64,000 nucleotides of DNA from Ephydatia muelleri. Its lineage: Eukaryota; Porifera; Demospongiae; Spongillida; Spongillidae. Made by a program: the position numbers and the translations under genes. The stretch is taken from assembly GCA_013339895.1 (NCBI GenBank), contig JABACO010000005.1:6418205-6482204 (forward strand), read 5' to 3'. This document shows positions 55,901 to 64,000 of the stretch, in pieces. A model generated the notes under the pieces. The model was not told where the DNA came from. It saw nothing but the letters and a program-made list of their open reading frames with translations, and ran no database searches. How positions within the stretch are numbered: position 1 is the first letter of the stretch; every line of letters starts with the position of its first letter.

Positions 55901-58900
55901 ATTCTCTTCACTACAACTGTCTTTCCATCCAAACTTGCAAGAGAATAAAAACCTTTTCCAAGTTCACTTGATAAAAGGAATGGGCCAAGCCATTTAGCAT
56001 CCATTTTCCCGCCTTTATGCTTTTTTAGCCTGAAGTCCTTTCTGATAACTACGGTCCCAACCTGCAAGGATAACGATGCAAGGCATATTATAAATTACAA
56101 TATACAATATATTTCCTTACCTGAAACTCACAAGGTCTAGCATGTTTCCTCTGTTTCTGCTTACCCTGTGCTGTTGATATGTTCTTAATAACCTTCTCAA
56201 GCATCCTCAATCGATGATTCTTCAGTTCACTGATTGCTCCAGCCTAAACAATGTAACTTAGTGTCACAAAATGATGCAATGTGTTACACTTGCATTGTAC
56301 ATCATTTGATAGCGTCAAATATTCACCCAGTAGCTCACTTCCTGCTTTGTGGTATGACAATTCTATAGGGATTATAGCCTTCCGGCCAAACATAACTTCA
56401 AACGGAGAAAGAAGTGAGGACTCATGAGAACTGTGTTGTATGCAAAAACACAAGAATCAAGGTATTCATCCCAAAGCTCTTTCTTTGATTCTGTATACTT
56501 CACAATCATTGTCTTCAATGTCTGGTTCCACCTTTCATACAATCCATTTGCCTACATGTACACAGTCCAGACAGATAGTAACATTGCATGACATTAATAA
56601 TAGAAAATACATACATGTATGCAAATATCTGTGCAATGAATTATACAAATGAGCAACCCTTTACACTTTGCAGGAGACACATCAGTGATAAAATGCACAA
56701 TATCCACATTGGTTTAATTTATTTTGTGTGCACCTGTGGGTGATAAGGTGTAGTAAAATGGTGTCGTATTCCTAATTCCTTCATCATTTTTGCATCAAGA
56801 CCACTTCTGAACTCTCCCCCCTGATCAGTACCGTAAGCGTCATAATTTAAGGAATGTCACAATTAAGGAATCTGTGGATTAACGCGTAACGATTTTCGCA
56901 ATTAAGGACGGGCGCTGCGCGTAAATATTCTCGAATATCACAATTAAGGAACAGGTCATGTGCTCTGTAAATCTTGAGTGTTTGTGCTCCAGGGATTAGA
57001 TCCAGCACGTCGTCTAGCCCTATACATTTGATCTAGCTAGCGCGTGCATATTTGGTTATTTGTTGAGTTCGACTTGAAAACAGGGGGGGGGGGGGGGGGG
57101 GGGGGGTGGGGGGTAACTTGAGATTCGATGAAGCGTTGTTTGAGCGCCTTCGTGCATGCAATTTGAAATCTAGTGAGTAGAATGTTTATACACGTATATA
57201 GCTAGGAAAAAAAAGTGTAATGGTGCGCGATTTTAGATTTATTTAGTACACATATAGCCTGAAAAAAAGTGTATGAAGTTGACAGTTGTGCAGCTGTTAC
57301 TGACATCACCATTCTCGATCTGACATCTCTTCTGAATCATAAAGTGTGCCTCTTTTTACGAGTTCTAAGCTTGTGACAGTGCGTTTTATCTGGAACGCTT
57401 GTGGGTTGAATACCGCTTGTCTCCTTAGTGCTGCCCGTATCGTTTCTAATTGCGCACACCTTTTACTCTAATTTCACAATTAAGGAATCTGACCGCTTCG
57501 AAATATTCCAACGTCACAATTAAGGAATCGTTAAGGAATTGTGACATTCCTTAAATTATGACGCTTACGGTAGTTACCAACGTAGGAAATTCCATACGCA
57601 GAAAGATCTGAAAGATGTAAGCATTATCCATGAACATGAATACCTTCAGATTATAAATTTATTAAGTTCACATAAGTACAGCCATCTACCATCACACTCT
57701 GCATATACATGCAAGCCATCATACCCTCATAAGAGCCTGAGCAATTCCACTTGACTCTTTTGTTGGCAAAGGCACAGCTTTCACCCACTTAGTGAAGTAG
57801 TCAGATAAGGTCAATATAAAACAATTTCCCTTTGAGGACACAGGAGATATTGGATCCACTCCCAAGTGGAACCACGGTGACTGCACTAGTACAGGATAAA
57901 GCTCAGGTGTGTGGTAAGCTTTGAATTCATTCTTTGGCACAGGTCACACGTAGAAACCTGCATGACCACCAGAATTCACAACAACGTACTGGTGAAACCT
58001 CATAATGATGCATGTGAACTGAGTTGCTCACTATATTCTTCACATCTTCAACTACACCCTTCCACTTAAATCTCTTGCAATTGTCTTCTTCACGCCAAGA
58101 TGTCCAGAGGTGGGATGCACGTGGCAAGCCAAAGCAATCTTATGCCGTTCCTTCGGGTTCTGAATGTACCTCACAACCTATATCGGTAAAATGTTATGAC
58201 CCAAACTGTCAATAAATCTATACTACGCTGCTTTGCTCTCGAGTACACGTATATTACTACCATGAAACATACAACACCTAGCAACTAACGTCGCGTTCTC
58301 CCAGTCTGTAGTACAGCTCTCCATTTCGCAACTCGAATTTCTTAGATCTCAAACGAATTTGTCGACGCCGAGCACTGGTTTGGATACGCACTGTCTTTTA
58401 GATACAGATACACGTGGTCAACTAAATCGTCTTCACTTCCAGTGGCCGGCGTGTCCTTAGCTTCACTAAGCGTCTCCATGTTGCTACGCAACGTTTGTGG
58501 TTGATGGCTTTTCCAACTGGAAGACTCAAGAGATGAGTAGCAGTTCTGTCACGAAAAATTTAATCCCCCCGCTAAATTGTATCCTAGGATAAATTTTTGC
58601 AAGGCACTAGACTGCAAGAATTTATCCCACCCCGCCATTTTTGATCCCACCGCAAGTATAACCCTTTGTCTGCTGATTACAGCACATGCGCAACACAGGC
58701 CACGCGTAGGCAGGTGTAAAGCTCTTTTAGATCTTGTGAAGGCAATCTTTCTCACGTGATGTAGTTGGGAGGCATCTTTGACGCATTTGTACAAGCTGAG
58801 CGAGACACAGTGTTTGTCAGCGTCATATTGCGTCATATTTGCTCTCCAGTTGTACCCTGCTGGCTGGAATGTTCTACCCGAACCAATACTCAACAATATG

Positions 58901-61341
58901 CCTGAAGGCTCAGCCCACCTTACTCGTACTCTACGCCTATGACCTGTTTCTATTTTCGCTCAGAGCCTAAGCCTCATTGCAGCGGTGCATGGATGAATTA
59001 CATTACATCTCAGCAACATCCCGCGTGGCCAAAATCGCCGGAATTATTCCGGTGGCTTCAATAGGCGTACATGTACTTACATTTCTGATTCTGATGAATC
59101 ACGTGGCTGTGAATAGGAAATAAAAGCCATTTACAGAAGCCGCTGAAACGTTTACCGTTGAAGATGTTTTCGTCAGCCCCCCCACCCCACCCCTTTATTT
59201 GTACAACTGCGTGTACAAAACAAAAGTTATTGTACACATAAATACAAGGTAGATAGCACCTCACCTTCACCCCAAACAAATAGTACTGGCTATGGGTTTG
59301 GATAGGATGCGCATTAATTAATTAGAAACATGCAGGAAGACTTCAATGTCCAATAAAGTGTTTAATTCCACTCCACAGGATAGACGCTTCCTACCTTCCC
59401 ATAACCCTGCCCATCAACTACAAAGCTGTGAGGTGTAATGGAACAGAGACATCTCTCAGCCAGTGTTCTCACTCTGAGACCACCACTGGGTGTACCCATG
59501 CCTCTGATGCTGCTGTGGTCTGCAGACAGAGTTAGTTATTGTGGGGATGATGGCTAGCTCCCTCTTACCCCCTTATCCCCCTTCCTCCCATATAAGGTGT
59601 GGCTGATGGAGATGTACGTTTGGTAGGATCCCCCACCAATGGACAGGGAGCAGTTGAGATATATGACCAGACATCACTGCAGTGGTATCGAGTGTGTCCT
59701 ACAGGATGGACATCCAGTTATGCCTCTGTAGTGTGTCAGAAGTTTGGGTACAATAGTGGAGTGTCATATACATACAGGTGAATTAAAAAGTCCATTTTTT
59801 ATCATGGGATACACTAATTTCAGTAATCCAATAATTTCACTTTTATACAGACCATCCTATAAGGCTGCATGGGTTAATAAATGTGTATCACAATTTTCAG
59901 CCGTGCACTTGAGGTATTGTTGTCCAGAACTGATCATTTGCATTGATTGAAATAGGCCAATTCATGCCAACACAAAACCTATAGAAGACACATTTAGTAT
60001 CTCAAGCATGAAGCACATGTCCACAGCATCACTGTTCCAGTGAAACGCCTCACGTACTTTTATATAAATTGAAGAAATGCACGTAATGCTTGAAATTACT
60101 AGTTTTGATAGTTGATCATGAGCTGTATGTCATGTAATTTCAATAAACAGAATAGATTCTTGAAATTGTTTCGCATTTCCTTTGTTCTGTATGGAAAATT
60201 TCAGTCTTGCAAATGGTGTCTGTTGAAGTCATCAGTAACCTGTACATCGTCAAAATGTTCCACATCTGGATACACATCGTGTTCAGGGGCAGCAGTCAAT
60301 TCCTATGGTGGAGTTGTCTGCTCCAGTTCAGGTTAGCCTGGCTAAAGATCTAGAAAACTAATGATTGGTATTTATTCATTTCTCAAATTTTAGATAATGC
60401 GACTGACTCAGTGCGTCTCTCTGGAGGCAGCAGGGCCAGTACTGGGAGGGTGGAGGTGCTGTACAATGGAGTGTGGGGAACTGTCTGCAACAAAACGTGG
60501 ACCATTGCTGAGGCACGGGCTGTGTGTAATCTGCTGGGCTATGGGATTGATACAGTGAGCATTAAATCTTTAAGGTAAGGTGTTTAGTTATTGTATTTAA
60601 CACGTTTATTACCAGATAACACATTTCACATTTCTTTGTTTTCCAGTTTTAGTGGACTGAGCTCCCTCAGCCCCATATGGATAAGTGGCCTTACGTGTAG
60701 CAGTTCCGTAGTTACCAATATCACTCAGTGTGGGTACACCAAGCCCCTTGGATACGGGCCCTTCTGTACTCACACCTACGATGCTCTGGTGGACTGTGGA
60801 GGTACGCTAGTGTTTTTTTTATGTAGCATGATGTAATTATGCAAAAATAACAATGTCAATACATGATTAGCAGTATTGCGTATATTAGCCTACATGTGAT
60901 CATTAGGAAGCAGTATTATGTATGCATTATAAATTATCAGTAGCAGAATTATGTAATGGGACAGCGGGCAGCCTAATCACCCTGTGGATAGTTTGTCATT
61001 ATTGACTAGCCTTTGTGGAGTTGTATGGCACTGAATTTCTTATGAGCCCAGCATGCATTTCAATGCAACCGTTGCTCTTCATTGGCTTGTCCTGGAAAAG
61101 TCCAGATGGATGCTAGAAACTGTCCCATATACTGTACTAGTATACGTCGTAGCACTCATTAGCTGTGATCATAATGGAAGAATTAGTTTTGTACCTTTCC
61201 TCCTCCTCAGATTTCACCGATACTTCATCTTCTACTGCAACAGTGGCAACGATTGTTACTCTATCGATTTTTTTCTTCTTTTTTTTAATTGTCGCGATAG
61301 GCATTTGTGTCGGTTGCTGCTGTACTCTGCGTAGGCACTAG
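52947..61341 (+). CDS. Transmembrane receptor with three SRCR domains
   Basis: Exons: 52947-53013 (signal peptide, VTLFAVFLFPSCLG), 53072-53288 and 59379-59530 (SRCR 1), 59597-59777 and about 60204-60336 (SRCR 2), 60394-60574 and 60647-60801 (SRCR 3), and 61211-61341 (membrane helix and the short tail CCCTLRRH). Each SRCR domain is split over two exons. Motifs include VEVCLNGTWGSVCADS, RCNGTETSLSQCSHSE, GAVEIYDQTSLQWYRVCPTG, GRVEVLYNGVWGTVCNKTW and ITQCGYTKPLGYGPFCTHTY. All junctions but one are in phase. The exon at 60204 needs one extra base, which is present in the inverted copy. SRCR proteins bind polyanions, lipids or microbial ligands at the cell surface; this protein's ligand is unknown. 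Intron 2 is 6.1 kb and filled with satellite and transposon DNA. Confidence 0.8.
53585..53933. repeat. Composite satellite of 30-bp and 20-bp units
   Basis: Built from three 10-base modules: a CACATGAGCG, b ATCGAGAGGT (or b' CTCGAGAGGT) and c CGCTTTAGTG. The 30-base unit is a-b-c and the 20-base unit is b'-c. The order of full units from 53611 is 30,20,30,30,20,30,20,30,20,30,20,30, with partial copies at each end. Copies are identical, which indicates very recent amplification. It lies in intron 2 of the SRCR gene. Confidence 0.95.
53939..54035. repeat. TGTCACG repeat, left copy
   Basis: CTGTCACGGCAAAAATTATC, then ATCCTAGGATAAATTTTTGC, with inverted AAAATTATCCTA motifs inside. A diverged copy in the same orientation lies at 58545-58660 on the other side of the Ginger gene. 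It may be the transposon border or a separate MITE family. Confidence 0.6.
54915..54982. repeat. Short tandem repeat GCTAATGGATACAACATG, three copies
   Basis: Three copies of an 18-base unit with 3-4 base spacers, within the region between the Ulp1 and integrase blocks. In the minus frame it gives repeated MLYPLAC. Confidence 0.85.
56831..57570. mobile_element. TA-flanked MITE inserted in the Ginger integrase
   Basis: Ends CCGTAAGCGTCATAATTTAA / TTAAATTATGACGCTTACGG, extending through GGAATGTCACAATT, are inverted repeats. TA lies on both sides (56829-56830, 57571-57572). ACAATTAAGGAATC recurs several times near both ends. A 24-base G run lies at 57083-57106. Removing it rejoins the integrase codons for VTTDQGGEF, one codon before the second catalytic Asp. 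No transposase; probably Tc1/mariner-mobilised. Confidence 0.9.
58545..58660. repeat. TGTCACG repeat, right copy
   Basis: CTGTCACGAAAAATTTAATC, then the 19-base ATCCTAGGATAAATTTTTGC core shared with 53939-54035, then ATTTATCCCACCCCGCC. Same orientation as the left copy, so not a simple inverted terminal repeat. Confidence 0.6.
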
Positions 61342-62640
61342 TGCATACAATGACACTTGGTGTCACATGGCAGCTGGAGCACTGTGTTGTGTTACATGTC
61401 TTGTGTGATCATATCTGAGTGCATCAGTGGGCGGGGTGGCAAGGGGGTGGGCGGGGTGGGAAGGGTGGAGTTCCATGGGCCTTGATCCTAAATAGATAAC
61501 ATCGTACATTGGTGCCAATTGCACGACTGGTTTTAGACCTGAAGCCCCCCCCCCCCCCCCCCCACCTCCACACCTAATTACTTATCGCAATACGAGTACA
61601 GCAATAACTTGTATATTCCTGATGCAATTAAACTCTATCCTTAATAGTTCATCCATTAAAGACAAAGCTTGCAGCTATGAATATTCATATAAATGTATGC
61701 TGGCCAATGGTCTTAGCCATGCACAACATGCTGTTTTAAAGCTGCTCAATGATTTTCAAACAAATAATTATGGTTAATTATAGAAGTGATTCGCTCAATA
61801 TGCTTTATATAGGTTACTTTTCCAGCACTGTGGGCTTGAGAATGACCAACACACTCATGCTCATTTTTTGACATTGATTCAAACGATTAAGTAGTAGACA
61901 TGATCAGAGCCTCAAATATGTAGCAAAGGCAGCTGGAATTCTAGTGAGGATTGGTTCAGTGCAGTGGTGATGTAATGGGTTGCAATAGTAACTGAGCACA
62001 TGATGCTGCACATCTGATGCCGAAGCAGAGTACGAAGAAATGCATTTAGAAGCTGTTGATCCGCAGCCTAATCACTTTCTTGAATTAATGCTTCCTAATT
62101 TTTCAAACTAATTCACCTCATTGTCAACAGATCGTAGGCTAAATGATCAACCTTCTATGTCAGTGATTGAGCTCCCAGCATTATTGGCATGAGTAAGATG
62201 ATGGTATTTATTTTGTAAAATTGTGTGTTTGTGTTTGTTGCGGCAATGAAAAAATAAATCTTTCTTTCTCGGGAGTTTAGAGAACGTTTTGGCATGGTGA
62301 CAAATTGCTGGAAAGAATATGTTCTACTCACCAAGTTATACAAACTCACCGTGCTTCGTGCGTGTTCATATTGTGGTTCGTACCCTGACCCCGGCAAAGA
62401 TTAAAAATGTTGTCAGTACATGTGATGTAGCGATTCAATGATAACTGTCTTGTCTTGTCCGGCAGATCGTGAAGAGAGAGGGGACCTAAATTGACATGTC
62501 CGTGTCATTTGATATCAGCTATTACAACAGGACAGTTATCATTGACTTAATTGTTACATGTACTAACAACACTTCAGTCGACGTACATTTGCATGGGTTT
62601 GGGTGCGAGACCAAATCGTTGTAACGTGAGAACATATTTT
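61342..62640. other. Intergenic between SRCR gene and its downstream copy
   Basis: No gene recognised. Contains a short GGGCGGGGTGG repeat (61430-61465) and a C run of about 17 near 61547-61563. Confidence 0.45.
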
Positions 62641-62647
62641 TAGCTAC

Positions 62648-63356
62648 ATCAACTATGATGTAATCGTAGCAAAATGTGGAGAGCCACTTAGCATTTTTTC
62701 GTGGTCTAGGTAAGCTTAGAGCTGCAGCGCACCACTGCTTAACTATCACTGCTCACGTGCAGCCCAGCCCCCGTGCACATCAGGCGCCACCAGAGTGGTT
62801 CCCTTCACCAGCCCGCCAGTCACATCGTGGAGATGTGTCTGAACAGGACGTGGGGTATACCGTGTGCGGCGACAGTTCCAACACCCTCAGAACGCCCAGG
62901 TGTTTTGTCAATGCCTGGGATTCAGCGGAGCACTCAATCCCGTGGACCAGAACACGTAAGAAAGGGGTACGTGGGTGGATCTAAGCTATCGAGGAAGGTA
63001 GCTGGGGAAGAAGGAAGGAGAAAAGCCCACATTCGTTTGATTAGCAGATAGAGTAAAATGTTGGCGCCAGTTGGTTTAAAAAGAGATTGGAAGCGCTGTT
63101 AATCATAACGAATTACCTCCCTCCCCCTATCCCCAGCACTTCGAGATGCAACGGCACAGCTAGGGATATTCGGATTCCAGTTGGGAGTAACACGAACACG
63201 TTCCTGCTATCAGGAAGCTTCAACGTGCAGCAAGTTGATTTGGCCGCAGCTCATGACAGCATAACACACAGCTCTTCACCCTCGGTGGCTTTTGAAATTA
63301 CTGTACGAGGGGACAGCAGCCTAATTACATTGTCATATGTGACATCTCCAATCTGA
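62648..63356 (+). pseudogene. Downstream partial copy of the SRCR receptor 5' exons
   Basis: The DNA of 62648-62960 matches 52935-53290 closely, including the TATGATGTAATCGTAGC upstream stretch, the CTAGGTAAGC donor, CAGCCCAGCCCCCGTG at the exon-2 start and the CACGTAAGAA donor. The start codon is followed by TAG five codons on, and exon 2 has deletions (the WSEKNAQ region). A further block at 63138-63356, after a CCCCAG acceptor, reads TSRCNGTARDIRIPVGSNTN and is not like SRCR exon 3 beyond RCNGT. Likely a dead duplicate. Confidence 0.7.
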
Positions 63357-63409
63357 TTGGTCCCGCCAACATTCAGGTGCTGTGTTCTCGATTACGTAAC
63401 GTACTTACA

Positions 63410-64000
63410 GGTATTAGGAGGGAGAATCGAAGTTATGAAGAGGAAGAGAGAGTGTGTGTATAGGAGGCAGGATAGTGAGAGGGTTGGTAGAGGGAGAGTG
63501 AAAGGGTATGACGTAGAGTGGAAGGAGGGAGAAAGAGGGTGGGGTAGGAGACAAAGTGTGTAGGTGGAGGGAGAGTTAGAGGGCAATAAGGAGGAAGTGT
63601 TTAAGAGTATAGGACGGAGAGCAGTGTGGGTGGAGAGTGAGTTAGTGTGGGAGGAGGGAGAGTGGGAGGTTAGGGAAAGGGAGAGTGGAATGGTAAGAGG
63701 ACAGAGTAAGAGGGTAGGAGGGAGAAGTAGCAAGATGGTAGGAGTAGAGTGACATGGGAGGAGAGAAAGTGGGAGGGTAGGAGAGAGAGATTGGTGTAGA
63801 AGAAGGAGAGTGATTCGTATAGTAAGAGAAAAAGTAGGAGGCAGCTTGGGAAAGTGAGGGTAGGAGAGAGAGGGTAGGAGGAAGGGGAGTGGGAGTGTAG
63901 GTGGAGGGAGTGATAGAATAAGAGGAGGGAGAATGGGAGTGTGGGAGGAGGGAGAGTGGGGGTAGGAAAAGGGGAGAGTGGAAGGGTAAGAGGACAGAGT
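63410..64000 (+). repeat. Purine-rich degenerate minisatellite
   Basis: About 590 bases in which nearly all plus-strand bases are G or A, with recurrent GGGAGAGTGGGAGGGTAGGA-like units of variable length. It runs off the window. Frames through it (Arg/Glu/Gly-rich, or Ser/Leu/Pro/Thr-rich on the other strand) are artefacts. Confidence 0.9.

Larger units (their letters stand above)
54125..58479 (-). pseudogene. Ginger-type transposon gene: integrase, Ulp1 protease, PHD finger
   Basis: The minus-strand gene starts at about ATG 58479 (METLSEAKD). Domains in order: FELRNGELYYRLG (about 58340); an HHCC zinc finger (ALACHVHPTSGHLGVKKTI, 58110); the integrase core with GVDPISPVSSKGN and LSDYFTKWVKA (57860), TTDQGGEF (split at 57571/56828), and NGLYERWNQTLK (56550); an SH3-like C-terminal domain (KKHKGGKMDAKWLGPFLL, 56010); a C48/Ulp1 cysteine protease with HWVTVSN, ICDSMY and MNGHDCGVYAIAFA (54650-54450); and a PHD finger (YCHCRGQESALMIQCDGCSE, 54260). 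This set is the Ginger hallmark. Introns with GT/AG separate some blocks. At least four frameshifts (near 58370, 58070, 57935, 54415) and a MITE insertion make it inactive. Confidence 0.85.

Noticed and set aside
53939-58660. LTR retrotransposon, because an integrase lies between direct repeats
   Set aside because: No reverse transcriptase, gag or protease of the aspartic type is present. Ulp1 and PHD domains with the integrase indicate a Ginger DNA transposon, and the repeats are only about 100 bases.
58549-58896. 115-residue minus-strand frame upstream of the Ginger gene
   Set aside because: It overlaps the TGTCACG repeat, has no recognisable motif and looks like a chance frame.
63392-63752. 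Ser/Leu/Pro/Thr-rich and Arg/Glu/Gly-rich frames at the window end
   Set aside because: Products of a purine-rich degenerate repeat without any domain or splice signal.

Overview
The window looks like nuclear DNA of an early-branching marine animal, most likely a demosponge. The evidence is intron-containing genes with GT/AG boundaries, cAMP-receptor-like seven-transmembrane receptors, an SRCR-domain membrane receptor, a repetitive beta-helix surface protein of a kind common in sponges, and a very high load of DNA transposons and MITEs. The species assignment is inference; the gene families are read from the sequence.

Layout. 0.3-1.3 kb: an intact seven-transmembrane receptor (+). 2.1-4.0 kb: remains of an organic-anion-transporter (SLCO) gene (-). 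4.92-22.32 kb: one old hAT transposon (hAT-A), still bounded by its terminal repeats and an exact 8-bp target duplication, and swollen to 17.4 kb by later insertions. These are hAT-B (5.3-9.3 kb), hAT-C (9.75-15.9 kb), a well-preserved P/THAP9-like element inside the terminal repeat of hAT-C (9.76-14.25 kb), a 250-bp foldback MITE, a TA-flanked MITE and remains of a second P-like element. 22.8-24.0 kb: a caspase-fold protein whose catalytic residues appear lost. 24.2-25.5 kb: a Ty3/gypsy scrap and a broken receptor copy. 27.0-27.9 kb: a second intact receptor (-). 30.4-33.9 kb: a three-level transposon nest carrying a chromodomain reading frame. 34.0-35.0 kb: a 24-bp minisatellite. 35.6-36.25 kb: a two-exon gene for mitochondrial ribosomal protein bS21m (MRPS21). 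38.2-43.0 kb: a frameshifted beta-helix surface-protein gene ending at a 100-N assembly gap. 43.15-49.1 kb: another hAT transposase remnant split by a 3.3-kb TTAA-flanked element full of degenerate repeats. 51.5-61.3 kb: a three-SRCR transmembrane receptor (+) whose second intron holds a 30/20-bp satellite and a Ginger-type integrase transposon; a decayed copy of its 3' exons lies in inverted orientation upstream, and a copy of its 5' exons lies downstream. 63.4-64.0 kb: purine-rich repeat.

The ordinary host genes are few: two receptors, MRPS21, the SRCR receptor, and possibly the caspase-like and beta-helix genes. Most other bases are mobile DNA. Four insertions can be tested within the window itself, because removing the inserted element and one copy of its target duplication restores a continuous reading frame in the older element (hAT-B and hAT-C in hAT-A; the TTAA element in hAT-F; the TA element in Ginger). 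The most interesting single object is the P-like element: its five-exon transposase gene is open throughout, its 34-bp terminal repeats are identical, and it carries a second, convergent 341-residue gene of unknown function. A decayed homologue of that gene sits near 20.5 kb.

Several genes show single-base frameshifts. Without reads, true decay cannot be separated from assembly indels.
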